Assembly: GCF_003369915.1 (NCBI RefSeq)
Contig: NC_046675.1
Span: forward strand, 17,174,001 to 17,238,000
Direction: 5' to 3'
DNA length: 64,000 bases
Origin: Drosophila miranda
Lineage: Eukaryota > Arthropoda > Insecta > Diptera > Drosophilidae
Shown here: piece after piece, positions 26,786 to 38,225 of the stretch
Layout: every line of letters starts with the position of its first letter
Numbering within the stretch: position 1 is the stretch's first letter
The notes under the pieces: model-generated
The model's input: only the letters and a program-made list of their open reading frames with translations
Databases searched by the model: none
What the model was told of the DNA's origin: nothing
Program-made: the position numbers and the translations under genes

Positions 26786-27095
26786 CTTCATCCAAAAGTC
26801 GCTCCACATGCGTAAAGACATTCGGGAATGCCGCCAACTGCTTGCGATCCTTCAGCAATTGGGCCAAATAGTCGGCGATGCTCTGTGTGCTCTGTTGCTG
26901 TTGTTGGGGCGTCAGATGCGGCTGGGGCACCACCACTTGCGGGGGCTGTTGTTGCTGCTGCTGCTGCTGTTGTTGCTGTTGTTGTTGCTGCTGTACGGCG
27001 GCAGCGGCTGCGACGGCGGCAGCAGCGGCTGCTTGTTGCTGCAATTGCTGTTGCATTTGCTGTTGCACAACGGCTTTGGTCTCACAAACACTCAT
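26786..27095 (-). CDS. how: how (held out wings) coding exon 1
   Basis: This exon encodes residues 1-103 of How, a STAR-family RNA-binding protein of muscle, tendon and glial development. It starts at MSVCETKAVV (ATG at 27095), which matches the family start; an upstream in-frame extension to 27167 is less likely. Residues from about 12 to 70 are low-complexity: poly-Q with M/L interruptions, two poly-A runs, then a run of about 17 Q. TPQQQQQSTQ follows, then the conserved QUA1 helix SIADYLAQLLKDRKQ ... FTHVERLLDE, which mediates dimerisation. The donor is GTAGGT (ending at 26785), leaving one base of the codon completed by exon 2 at 1410. The poly-Q/A tract is coded by mixed CAG/CAA and GCN codons, so part of it may be length-polymorphic. 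Confidence 0.93.
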
Positions 27096-28959
27096 TATGT
27101 TGCTGTGTTTGTTGGTTATATGTGTGTGTGAGTTTGTGGGGGTGTATGTGAGAGAGAAAGAGAGCAATCGAGTGAGAGAATGTTGCTCTGTAGATTTGTT
27201 TATTCTTTTGAAATGAAAACTGTTTACTCTTGAGAGATTCTTTTATTTCGTTGATTGTTCTCTGATTTCATTTACTTGTTGCACAATTTCATTAATTTTC
27301 TTTAACACGTTACTGCAAGAGAGAGACACAACGATCAATGTGTTATTATTATATATTTGCGGAAAAGAAAACGAAATGAAAACAACTCCACCCAAAAAAT
27401 TTCGGTTTTTTTTTTGCCTTTTAGCAACGGCAACGAGACAAAAACTGCGTGAAGCGGGCACACACTCACAAAAGCCAGGAGAGACAGATAGAGCGAGAAG
27501 ACAGAAGAAGACAGCGCCGCCGCCGCAGATCGATCGTGTGTGTGCAAAGAGGCAGGCCAGAGTCAGAGGCGCACACACACACACACACTCTCGCAGGCAG
27601 CCAGACGGCGACAGAGAGCGCAGTTAATTTGATAGTGAGCGTGAGTGCGGCGGAGATGAATGAAAGCAGAATGTCAAAATATCTGCTAGCTCGCTCCCAC
27701 TCGCTGACACGGCTGCTGCAGCCCCGCAGAGAGAGCAAATACAACAAAAAGGAAAATAATTTTATATGCAAATTGTTCTACACATTTTCCAGCGTATTTT
27801 AACAAATTTATGAAATTAATTAGCACAATTGCAGGAATTCCAGTGCGACATTCGCCAGGCTTTATCCAGCCATGTTCAAATTCGCTTGGAAGTATTCGAA
27901 ATTTTGCAGAAATATGCACAGTTGCTGATTATGTTGATGGCAGGGCAGACAGCATTGCTGTTTGTCTGTTTTATCTCTTGGGTTTAGTTTAGCCTTCATT
28001 TAGTTTTCACTGGAATACGCGTTGGAAAATATCCAATATACACACTTCTTACGATTTAACCGAATGAGGATTTCTTTTCATGTGATTATTTTATTCGAGT
28101 CGGAGAAGAACGAATGCGATCGATCTCGGGGACTTTGCTTGAACGCGATTCCGTTTACCGATTATTCCTAAAGCTGAACCGAACGCGAAGACAGAGAAAA
28201 AGAATCTGAATGCGAAGCATAGAGCGCGATAGGTAGTCAGTATGCCATCATGGCATAGCGATCGAGAGGGTGGGAATGTTGAGGTTCGCTCTCTTTTGAG
28301 CTCTCTGCCCGCACGACATCACAGTTGCGATTTTGAAAACTAGGCGGTTTTGGATACAAATATTAATCGAGGCAAAGGGAATTTCAGGTACATTTTAATC
28401 ATCTAAAAATACAAATTGTACATTATTTTACAACAATATAAATGCTTAATTTAATCGATTTAAACAAAATTGTATTTAACAGTTAATATCATTACATACA
28501 TTTTGTTGCAAGTCTCCTTAGAGTTCACTGTTCCTAAGCCTATATTTAGTTAAAGAAGCCAATTCTGTGTATATTTTACACCTATAACATGAAATAATTA
28601 GGTGTTTTAGTCAACCGGCCATACAAAACCGCACGAACGTGTCATTTGTGACGTCACTTGCTCTCTTGTGTGGCTCTCTCGCTACAGTTTTGAATATCAG
28701 TCGCACCCTCTTTTTCGTGCATGGGTATTTCGAATAGAGTTACAGCTGGTTGTATTAATGCAGATATTTTCGCTTAAAATGCGAATATTTGACTTGACAA
28801 ATTATAAAACATCCCAAATGTAGCTAAATACACATGTGGTTAGTTCATTTCAGCCCTAAGATTGCTTCAAAGTTAATATTATAAAACAAAGAAGCTGGCG
28901 TTGCCACCTGGTTGGAGAATGTTCAACCCATTTGGCGCGTTGGCGTTCATTTGAATTAT
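27096..28959 (-). promoter_or_regulatory. how: how 5' UTR and upstream region
   Basis: This is the region before the how start codon. It contains GAGAG/AGAGCG runs at 27140-27175 and 27478-27615, (CA)n near 27570-27590, and a CRE-like TGACGTCA at about 28648-28655. No clear TATA or initiator could be assigned, so the transcription start is unknown. The 28380-28580 part is AT-rich and featureless. Confidence 0.4.
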
Positions 28960-29247
28960 TATACCCGATACTCAAAACGAGTATAGGGGTATATCAGATT
29001 TGTGGTGAAAATAGATGTGTGTAATGCCCAGAAGGAGGCGTTTCCGGACCCCTTAAAGTATATATATTCAGCATCAATAGCCGAGTCGATTGAGCCATGT
29101 CTGTCTGTCTGATTTTCTGTGTCTTTCGCTCGCACTCTTTGTCGTTCAATGTTAGCGCCGTTTGCCGGAGGAAAGCCTTACTGACTGAGTGTCGGGTATA
29201 AATGAAGAGTTGCGGTCGCAGCAGCAACTCACAACGTTCCCCCTCGT
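28960..29247. mobile_element. INE-1/DINE-1-like element fragment
   Basis: It begins TATACCCGATACTC, continues through GAGTATAGGGGTATAT, AGTATATATATTC and AGCATCAATAGCCGAGTCGA into GTCTGTCTGTCTG, and ends near AACTCACAACGTTCCCCCTC. This word order is that of the abundant Drosophila INE-1/DINE-1 (Helentron-type, non-autonomous) repeats as I remember them. It encodes no protein. A similar short block, TACCCTTTGGTAGAGGGGTAT, begins near 29573. Confidence 0.65.
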
Positions 29248-32200
29248 ATTCCACATGGAGTGGAGGCATTAATTACGCACGGAAATTGCTGGCAGATTAG
29301 AACCAAGCGGACGTTTTGTTGTTCTCCGACATGTGCATATCGATGCGGGGGCAAAGCCAAAATACCATGCAAATGAACACCGAACCTTGTTGGTGTTAAC
29401 TTTGTCTTTAAGCAAAATGCTGAAATGAAATGCTGAAATGTATGTGGGAAAATTGGCATTCGCTGCGTTTTGACTGGTCTGGTCCGGTGGTGGTGCCTGG
29501 CGACGCACCATATAAGCCACCCTATGCCAAAGACAACTTTTACTTTCCATAGCATAAGATATTTTTCTTTTGGTACCCTTTGGTAGAGGGGTATTACGGA
29601 TTCCCCCTATTGCAATGGAATATTTGTCTTGGATGGATTACATTATTGGTGCTCTTTATAAATGCTTTCACACATCGTTCTGTAACATTTAACTGGAAAA
29701 TCATATAGTATCCAAGGGTATCTGAAGCTTCGCTCCTCAAAAAGCCAGCTTTTCTTTCTTGTTTTCAGTTGACTTTGGCTCCGGCTGCGGCTTCCGTGTG
29801 TTCAGCACCCGCATGCACTTAAATGAGACGTGAAAGTTAAGACGTGGACGTGGACATTGGAAAGCAGGCAGGCGCCCACCACCAGACCACACCACACCAC
29901 AACCACAACCACATCGGATCTCGCCTCGCCGGACAAGTCCGCCAAATTCGTGTGCACTTGCCAGGGAAGGGGAAGGGGAGGGGTATGTGTGTGGGCCGTG
30001 TTTATACAGGCCGTCGCCACATTATACAGTTTTATTGCCATTGAAATATGTGTCAATGCTTTTCGATTTACATATGTACATCTCCCAAAAAGCCCTTTCC
30101 AATCCAAAAACTCTTACACCTACGAACAACTTTTGGACATCACATCTGTTGTGGCATTGTGGGGATTGGTATGTGGGCGCTTAATCTCTCTACGGCTTTG
30201 GCTTTTCATTATATGTATGTGTATCTTTACTGTAGCACTTTCAGTTTTCCCCCAAAACCTAAAATCCCAAATGCGTCCGAATGGCCGCAAAACAACAGAT
30301 TTCTAGCAGCTGTAAAGTGCTTTGATTTGAGGACTGAATTTTTCACACAGCTTTGTCCAGAGCTATTATTATGCTTTGATCATTGGTCCGATCCGATCTC
30401 CCCTACTCTGTGATCTCTGAAATTTATTTCGATTGTTTCGGGGACCCAAACCTCCAAAGCGAGACGCAGTTCGTATAAGGAAGTGCGCCCCCCAAAAACG
30501 CAATAGAGTGTTCACACTCTACTACTATTATCCTTGGGTGTCATTGGGGGCTTGCCTTTTCTGTGTGCCGCACGTTTTATGGTTACAAATGCTAATTTGG
30601 CTCTTTTGTGGGGCTGTTGTGTTGCCGCCAAATTATGCATTTCATTGGTTAATTTACAGCCGACACAGAAAACCGCCTTTGTGTGCGATTGTAATTAGCA
30701 GAATGTTGGCCAAAAGACAGCCAGTAGCCTGGTTGTTAACCGGTTTGTAATTCCATTACATGGGGGAGGGGGCTGCCAGCTCCAGCTCTTGCGGCTCTGA
30801 CACCCACACACCCTCATGCATGCAGCAGCAGGAAACCATTTAAAAGACAACACCCTAAAATATCAAAAAAAGCTTTGTCGAGAGGTTGTAGACCATGTCT
30901 TAGAAATATTTAACTTAGCCTAGGATAAATTATACAAATTTTACAATTTTTTGTGGGAACCTGCCTCGATTTCTTTCTATCTCCCCCAGTGTGGCTTAGC
31001 TTTAAAGGTATTTTAGGAAAGAAAGGAAAGGAATGTTTCTCTCTCTCTCTGTCTCTGCTAAACAAGTGCTCTCTCCCAGTAAGACGTACATTTTTCGATC
31101 TGACTTATTTATGAAAAATTGAAACAAAAACGAAATTAAGTATCCACCAGCAATCCATCATGTTTGAAGACAATGGAGTGTACTATTTCTGCGCTCCATT
31201 TCTGAAAATCTTGTGGATTGGATGATGGAAGATCACTAATCAATGATGTAAAGAGTATATCTAAGGAAAGTACTCTATCGTCTATCAAATTTACCACAAA
31301 TTAAAGTGCTTCAAAGAGCCTTAAACCTTTCAAAAGTCTGGATCCCATTCCCCAAAACTATTATTACCACTTTTGTCGCCTGAACGCATGCAGCTCCTCT
31401 GTCACAGCCCACAGGTGGAGCTTGCCTCTCCTCCCCTGCCCCCTGCAATCTGCCGTATTCATTCATAAAGTAAACCCCCCCCAAGACTGCATATTATGCA
31501 GTGAAGCCAGCTGATTGGTTTTAACAAGCACAAGAGCCACAAACTAAGCTAAACTTCGATCTGATCTGCTGTGTTGCATGAATGAATCGAACGCGACGAC
31601 CACGGGTTTTCATTCACAGAAATCCATCGTTCGAGCTGGTGCTGTTGCTGGTGCGAAGGCGCTCCGCTGCCGCTTGAGGTGGAGCGAAACGCAGTGGGCG
31701 TATCGTATGGCGTTGTTGGTTTAGACATTCGTTGCGCCCACGCCCCATCCCATGTCTATGACCGTCCGACTTCCAATTTGCTGATACATTTTGATGGGCT
31801 GTCCGTCCCAGCGTCTCGCTGTCCCACGTTTTTGGTTTCATTAGGTTGCGCATTTAGTTTTTGTTTTTTTATATTTATTTCGTGGGTGACTCTTCGCTCC
31901 GGCGGCCGTGGTGGGGGGGGGAGAAACGTGTTTTTATTGGAAAATTGATCACTGTTCGGATCGGGGCAGCGGATTCAATGCTGTTTCAATTGGCCAAGGC
32001 CTGTGCAGTGGGCGCCCATAAGTCACCGAGCATTATTTCAATTGATTAAACGTTAGATTATCGGACTATTTGGCCCACAGTTTTAGGAGCATTGGCCGCA
32101 GCCAGCCCCCAGCAGCTCCGTTCAAGCGTGGGCCCAAAAAAACTGGCACAGCACAATTTCATGAAATGAAACAACAAATTTTGTGCCAAATTTGGGAAAC

Positions 32201-32505
32201 AGCCAGCCAGGCAGCCAGCCAGTCAGCCATCGCTTAAGCCAGCCATCGGTTGGGATCGATTCGACAATAAACATTTGAAACAAACAGAGCGAGCGCAGAC
32301 AAATAAGGAGAAGCCACATCCGCATGTCGAGATGCGAGATCCGAGTGGGATGCGGTGCCAAAATGGTTACGTGAACATCGGTACAATTGTACATATACAT
32401 ATGCTCGTATATATTCACAGCATATACAATATACAAATAAAAGAAAGATTGTACAATATACAATGGTATCTTAACGGGTGTTTAAAAACTATTTCGTACA
32501 TTTCA
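29248..32505. other. intergenic region between how and pit
   Basis: I see no supported gene in this 3.3 kb. It contains short direct repeats (CAGCCAGC, about 32200-32235), an INE-1-like word near 29573, a (TC)n run near 31040, and AT-rich sequence at 32380-32465 that is probably the pit 3' UTR. Open frames here are short and lack the codon bias of the neighbouring genes. Confidence 0.5.
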
Positions 32506-35044
32506 CTAACGCATAAATTTCTTGGCCTGGTCACGATTGACCTGCTTGAAGTGACGCTGCTTCGAGGCGGATGTGTCATTCATTTGTCTGTAGTAACCAA
32601 AACCGCCGCCACCCACACGCTTCTCGGGCCGCTGTCGCTTGGCGGCGCCCACCTTAAGGTCAACCACGGGCGGCACCAGGAATCCGAAGCTCTTGGATAC
32701 CGCCTGCAGGTCGAGCGTATTCACATTGAATATCTGCTTCAGCTGATGCGAATCGTAGGCCCGCACATACGACTTAAAGGCCTCCTTGGCCGATTGATTG
32801 AGGAAGTAGTTCTTGGCTATCAGTTTTTCCAGCTGCAAAACGAAGATTCAAATATACAATCAAGTTGGCACTAAAACAGTCTCTCTCTTTGCACGCACCT
32901 GCAGCTGAATGTCGGCAATCTTTTGCCAGGAGAACTCAAACTCATTCAGTGGCACCTTGGCTGCCTTGAGGTAGCGCAAGAAACCCAACTCCTCCGGCCG
33001 CATCAGTAGCAAAGCATGCCCCGAGGTGCCCGATCCTCGTGCCGTACGACCCACACGATGAATGTACTCCTTGGGATCATCTGGGGGATCGTACTGCACA
33101 ATCCAATCGACCTGTGGTATGTCCAAGCCACGTGCCGCCACATCTGTGCACAGTAGGATCCCAGTTTCTGCATTGCAGAACTGGAAGAAGGTCGTCGTGC
33201 GCTTCGTCTGCTTTTGCTTGCCGTGTATGGAGGTCACCGGCAGATCAATGTAGTTGAAGAGCTCGTGATGGTACTTTACAGACATGCAGGACGAGAAGAA
33301 GACCATCACCTTCTTCTTGCGATTCTTCTTGAGGAAGGTGAACAGCACGAGCAGACGCTTCTCCGAGGGGCACACAATGTAGCCCTGCTCGAGACCATCA
33401 ACCGTGGCCGTCACCTCGTCATCATGGACGCCCACATAGATGGGTTCCGACTTAAGGGCCAACTTCGAGAGGGCCTCAATCCGAGCCGTTTGTGTGGCCG
33501 AGAAGAGCATTGTCTGACGTCGTTCTGGTTACAAAACAGAGTAATTAGAAGAGTACAATACCAACCAAAGGCTAAAGGGTTACTCACTTGGCAGCAGATT
33601 GATAATTTGCTTCAGCTCCTCCTCGAAACCAATCTCCAATATCCGATCCACTTCATCAATGATCAGACATTGAAGATTCTTGTACAGGAAATCTGGGGAA
33701 TTCTGCAAGTGATCCAAGAGGCGTCCAGGAGTGGCCACAAGTATATTGATGCCCTTGCCCAGCTTCTCGCTCTCCACCTGACGGTTGGAGCCGCCCATGA
33801 CCAAGCCATAGGTGTGATGATGATGTGCCATTAGCTCCTTGAGCACACCGAATGTCTGCATCGACAGCTCACGGGTGGGGGAGATGATAATGACGCCCGT
33901 GCCATTGCGGGGCATAAAGCGCAGCTTGTTGATCAGCTCCACGGCGGGTATTAAAAAGGCCAGTGTCTTGCCGGAGCCTGTTTGGGCCGCACCCACAAGA
34001 TCGCGTCCCTTCAGCAGCGGTGTCAGCGATTTCGCCTGGATTTCGGTCATCTCAGAGAAACCCATCTCCTTGATGGCACGCAATGTGGCCTCAGAGACGG
34101 CGCCTTTAAGCGAACTGAACGACCGATCATCCGAATCACGTTGGTCTAAAGACGCCAGCGAAGATTCGACGGTAAAAGGCTCATCGTCGTTGCTGGACTT
34201 TCCATTTTGATCCTTTGTCTTGCTGGGCAGCAGCTTGACTTTCTTGGCAGGCACTGGTGCAGCAGCTATAGAGGATACTCATATTATTGATGGCTTGTAA
34301 CAAGTGGAAGCACTTCAAAATTGCTTGGTTATCAGTTGAAATTAAATAGTTTTCATGCCGGCAACTGGCAGCATTAACTCGCTGTTCCAGTGGCCTCTCA
34401 AATTCGCCTTTAAATCATCATTATGGGCTAGAATGTCGGTCTAAAATGTTGTCTATTTACTAACCTTCATTATCGGACTCCTCGTCGTCCTCTATGTCTT
34501 CATCTTCATCGCTATTTTCATTAAAATCATCTTTCTCATCAGCATCATCATCGGAATCTGAGTTTGCGACTTGGATTTGTAGTTTTTTGTGCTGTTTCTT
34601 TTTAGATGGCGGGGCGACCTCTTCCTCATCATCATCATCTTCTTCATCGCTTTCGCTCATCACAACATCCTCCTCATCCTCATCGTCTTCATCAGAATCC
34701 GAGTCGGAGTTAGCCACTTGTATTTGAGGCTTCTTTTTCTGTTGTTTCTTCTTGGGGAGAAGCGGTGCGCTCTGGAAATCCTCATCCAGATCATCATCTG
34801 CAAGGGAAAAATCAGAGTTATAATAGTTCTGCCATGTTTAATATTCCCAAATAACACCTTCTTCTACCGCCGCAGGTCTTTTTACAGTCTTCTGTTGCTT
34901 TTTATTCACTTTTTTCCCGTTCTGTTGAGGCGGCTCTGACACTGCCACTGGCTGCTTGTTCTTGCCCTTTTTCTGGGAGAGCTCTTTCTTCATTTTCTCA
35001 CGCTTCACTATCTTCTTCATCAGCAGTTTCTCCCTGATCGACAT
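32506..35044 (-). CDS. pit: pit (pitchoune), DEAD-box RNA helicase, DDX18/Has1 family
   Basis: Exons on the minus strand: 35044-34858, 34797-34465, 34265-33588, 33524-32899 and 32832-32506, giving 716 codons plus stop. Pit is a nucleolar ATP-dependent helicase for large-subunit ribosome biogenesis, needed for growth. The N-terminus is lysine-rich (residues 1-62) and is followed by an acidic S/D/E region (about 63-173) in which a block with [10 protein letters not shown] occurs twice. The helicase core has motif [10 protein letters not shown] (about 266-274), PTREL, TPGRL, motif II DEVD (377-380), SAT, ARGLD and HRVGRTAR, then a basic C-tail. Motif II reads DEVD rather than DEAD; the second Asp-Glu needed for catalysis is kept. 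D. melanogaster Pit is about 680 residues as I recall, so the acidic repeat probably explains the extra length. Intron 3 is unusually long (199 bp). Confidence 0.96.
34293..34400 (-). ncRNA. candidate H/ACA-type snoRNA in pit intron 3
   Basis: On the minus strand there is a hairpin (CACTGG-aa-CAGC, 8-nt loop, GCTG-CCAGTTG), then an AAACTA word that fits the H box ANANNA, then a second small hairpin (AAGTG-cttc-CACTT), then ACA three bases before the proposed 3' end. The host is a ribosome-biogenesis gene and the intron is longer than its neighbours, a common snoRNA setting. The second hairpin is short and asymmetric and no rRNA target was matched, so this is weak. Confidence 0.28.
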
Positions 35045-35211
35045 GTTGCGGTTATTAAATTATCTATTAATATGTACTAAGATGTGCTTAAAACAAAATT
35101 TCGTGCAAAACAAGCGCGCACGTGTTGCCTAGCAGTGCTGGTTAATATGTAGAAAATTTGTAGGTAGCATGTAGTTCACATGTAAAGAAATTCATTTATT
35201 TATTGGGTTTT

Positions 35212-35283
35212 ATGCAGTGTGACCAGGGACTTATGACCCTCAGAAATATACCAAAATATACCGTCTCATTTTCAAAATATACC
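35212..35283 (-). promoter_or_regulatory. pit: pit core promoter: Ohler motifs 6, 6 and 1
   Basis: On the minus strand two copies of GGTATATTT (35254-35262 and 35244-35252), plus a third at about 35275-35283, are followed by GGTCACACTG (35215-35224). These are the Drosophila housekeeping core-promoter motifs 6 and 1; motif 1 is the M1BP site. The start codon is about 170 bp downstream. The block matches the Prp17 promoter at 64 of 66 bases in opposite orientation. Confidence 0.8.
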
Positions 35284-35500
35284 GTAAATATACTGACGAA
35301 TTCAAGTTCTATTATACATGTTCCTCGTTTTTGATATTCCGTCGAATATTTCTAGCTAGATAGAACCCTGAGCCATGCCCACATAATTTTTTTCGATCAA
35401 TGAATCAATTCTCTACCTGACTGACTTATTTTTAATACTTGCTTTTATTTGATTTTGTCTAAAAAAAGGTTTTAGCAAAAAAGTTTAACAAAAAAACAGT
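35235..35500 (-). repeat. dispersed promoter-associated repeat, copy A
   Basis: This roughly 265-bp segment upstream of pit aligns over its whole length with 50377-50640 upstream of Etfbeta. The similarity is high by eye, with shared words such as AAATATACTGACGAATTCAA, GATATTCCGTCGAATATT and CTAGCTAGATAGAA. Its downstream end carries the motif 6 sites. Confidence 0.8.
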
Positions 35501-36723
35501 CGCTGGTATTTGAAGACATGTTGCGTGTAAGCCGTAGTATATGCTTTTGTATAAAGGCATTTTCTCAGAATATGCATGTTCATGCATATGATAAGTGCTT
35601 GTATATATATCTCGATCCCGAGTCCTATTCTATGACTCGTTGAGATAGCCTTAAATCAGAGACTGACTAGTTTCATTGGAGCCTGGGAGGACAAATATTT
35701 CTTCAATTTTATAAAATCCTTTTCCCTAGATTTTGCGGAAAGTTGCTCATTTTTCGTTGCATTTTGAAACCGACAATGATTTTTTAAGAAGATATCGGGT
35801 TGTCAAACATTTTTGACGATTTCACTGGTTGAAAAGAAAATTCCCGTATTTCCGTTTAAAACCCGTTTCCGTTAATGTGAGATATATTTGCACCTCTGGA
35901 AAAGGGTACCCAACCACATGAAAAATATGTGTATATGGATATTGATGTGTATCAAATACATATTAAAAGTAACTTATTGATAATTTTAAAAAGTTAAAGT
36001 GGTTCAGCTTGAATGGTATACCATTCAAGGTCCAATTTTCGCCGAACAACATTCTGAATCTGCTCCAGGTCCCTGAATATGAATATCGAGTACATTACCC
36101 GGTGGGTTAACCTTTTCAATTCTTGGGAAATTAAGTTCCAATCATCACCATATCCGATCCAAGTACATTAGTTAAAGTACATAATTTAAAGGTATGAATG
36201 TTTGTTGCAGGCAAATTGTTCTGATAAAAAAATCCCCCGACGAGAGAGGATATCCCACCGCGAAAAAGAGAGCGAATCCCAAATAAGGAGAGCTAACACC
36301 AAGAAACAGCAATCTGTGCGCGCCAGATAGAAATTATTGGAAAGTGAATGAGTGACAAGTGACAAGTGACAATGCCAATTTAATAAATATTTGATCGTCT
36401 TTTTTAAACTACATTCAAAAGTCCACCACCAAATCGACTAAAATTCCGAAGTATCCGCTCACACTGCATGCTTTTCCCGTTTACTGAAACTCATTTGAAG
36501 TGTAGTGCAGCACGATCACTAAAATTATAAAGTAATTACTCTTAGATTTCTTTGGTTATCTGCCACGCAGCTATGTATGTACATATGTAGGTATACAACG
36601 CCTATCTAAGGGGAAGCACCCATTTTATCGGTAGATCAGAATCGGTTGTTTTATATTTTATATTATATTACCTTCGCTTTGCATTAATTACTTACAGTTA
36701 GTTCACCATGCAATCTAGCGCTA
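35501..36723. other. pit-Fadd intergenic remainder
   Basis: No gene is seen here. It is AT-rich, with a triplicated TGACAAG word at about 36352-36373 and scattered ATATG words. The Fadd 3' UTR lies at its right end. Confidence 0.5.
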
Positions 36724-37449
36724 TTAGTGGGACATTATTTGCTCCACCTTCCTTTTTATGTCGTTCCGACCACATTCCGTCAGGGCTCGGCAGAGACGCA
36801 TCAGGAATTGTCTTGGGTCATGGCAGTCGTCCTCCTCAATCAACTTCAGCAGATGTAAAATTCTAGATTTGAGATCACGGGGATATCGTTCTTCGATGTC
36901 GTCCATGGTGCCCTCACCAATGCCCGCCTTCCGTCCAAATGTTCGCCAGAATCGTCCCAGTTCCTCAGATATCTTATTAAAAACAGCCGTGCGTTTGCGA
37001 TCCGTAAATGCAGCTGGTGTCACGTAGTTCTGCTGTGGCGGTGGCGGCGTAGGTGCAGCAGCAGGGGTGAATGCTGGAGGTGCTACCCCTGGAGCCGACC
37101 CTATTTGGAAAACCTGGCTAATGCGTAGGTGTTGCCGCAGCTCCTCAGCCAGTCGTTCTTCTTGATAGATATTGATGGGTTCCCGAGGAGCCGACACGAG
37201 GGTCCCGTACCTGTCCAGGGCTTCAATCAGTTTCGGTTCATGGGAGGACATCTTGCGGAGGGGCTCGACATTATCCAGGCTCAACTTATCCGCACGTTCC
37301 AGAACATCAATTAGATCTTCAATATTCCGAATCGAGTCGAATTTTCTCTTTGAAAGTTCCGTTTCAAAGATCCCCTTCAGCTCGTCAATGTCCGAAGAGC
37401 CTTCACAGGCTATTTTCTTTAGTATATCGTACCAATGATTTCCAGTCAT
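36724..37449 (-). CDS. Fadd: Fadd, Fas-associated death domain adaptor
   Basis: A single-exon gene of 241 residues, starting at [12 protein letters not shown]. Fadd links Imd to the caspase Dredd in the antibacterial IMD pathway and can promote cell death. The N-terminal helical region (about 1-85) is the death-effector-like domain that contacts Dredd. A proline-rich linker follows (about 115-140, with PPPP). The C-terminal death domain (about 150-241, [18 protein letters not shown] ... ALTECGR) contacts Imd. The open frame extends upstream to 37695, but that part is proline- and phenylalanine-rich with no family match, so the start at 37449 is preferred. An AACAGCTGTT E-box (Ohler motif 5) lies at 37588-37597. 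Confidence 0.94.
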   Translation of the reverse strand: MTGNHWYDILKKIACEGSSDIDELKGIFETELSKRKFDSIRNIEDLIDVLERADKLSLDNVEPLRKMSSHEPKLIEALDRYGTLVSAPREPINIYQEERLAEELRQHLRISQVFQIGSAPGVAPPAFTPAAAPTPPPPQQNYVTPAAFTDRKRTAVFNKISEELGRFWRTFGRKAGIGEGTMDDIEERYPRDLKSRILHLLKLIEEDDCHDPRQFLMRLCRALTECGRNDIKRKVEQIMSH

Positions 37450-38225
37450 TATGATTAATACTGTCCGGTTAAAAAAATATGGCGGGGCGGGCGGAGTAGA
37501 CGGTAACGAAAAGAAAACCAAGAAGCTGCGGGACAAAATGTTTTCTCTGTGGTAAATGTTTTGCGGCCGTGGAAAAACATATCGGCCAACAGCTGTTTTG
37601 CCTATCAAGTTGCTGACTAGGGATGAATACCACTTACGCGTACATTTTTCACCTTTTTTTAAATAAGCCAATCTTGTAGAAAAGTGATCTATCAATTGGA
37701 TACAAATATGTCTTCAGGGCTGAGGGTCCTAGCTAGTTAACAAGATTCAATCAAATATCAAATTCAAGGAATATGATTATCCGATCATGGACAGAGAACT
37801 ATTAGCCCATTGTCGACCAGCGGGTATTAAAATACTCTCCTCAAAAAGAATTAATCTTGAAGGATTTTGAGGCACTTTAGGTAAAGATATCGGTGTATTT
37901 TCTTCAAGTAAAGATAAAGTATAGAATGGACCTACAAGAGTAATCACTAGTAGTATTATTTCCGGTGTTTGTTATCCTGTTTAAATAAAGGGGGCTGAGG
38001 TGGGCTTAGTTAGTTTTTTCACCAGTACATTTAGGGTCTATTTTGAAAATGAGACGGTATATTTCGGTATATTTCTGAGGGTCATAAGTCCCCGGTCACA
38101 CTGCATGAAATACAATTTTGATGGAAATTTCTATAAACGTCTTTGTTTTTCTGCTGTACACTCTAATCGTGATTTATCTGCAGCACTTTGTTAACAAGTA
38201 CACCGAGTTTGTGCGCAGCCTCTAA
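37450..38225. promoter_or_regulatory. Fadd/Prp17 divergent intergenic promoter region
   Basis: These 776 bp separate two head-to-head genes. The Fadd side has an AACAGCTGTT palindromic E-box at 37588-37597. The Prp17 side has the motif 6/6/1 block at 38041-38106. The middle, 37680-38000, is AT-rich with nothing recognised. Confidence 0.6.
38041..38106 (+). promoter_or_regulatory. Prp17: Prp17 core promoter: Ohler motifs 6, 6 and 1
   Basis: GGTATATTT at 38056-38064 and 38066-38074 is followed by GGTCACACTG at 38094-38103, about 120 bp before the start codon. Apart from two substitutions the 66 bases are identical to the reverse complement of the pit promoter at 35212-35277. Confidence 0.85.

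Noticed and set aside
26808-27216. Leucine-, alanine- and cysteine-rich plus-strand frames
   Set aside because: They are antisense reads of the how CAG/GCN repeat tract.
28960-29247. Novel repeat
   Set aside because: Word order matches the common INE-1/DINE-1 group, so it was annotated as such.
34293-34400. C/D-box snoRNA reading of the pit intron 3 structure
   Set aside because: An ATGATGA and a CTGA are present on the host strand, but no terminal stem or D' box supports it. The H/ACA reading fits slightly better and is itself weak.
37450-37695. In-frame N-terminal extension of Fadd
   Set aside because: The stretch is rich in Pro, Phe and Arg, has no family counterpart, and the internal ATG at 37449 begins the conserved MTGN sequence.
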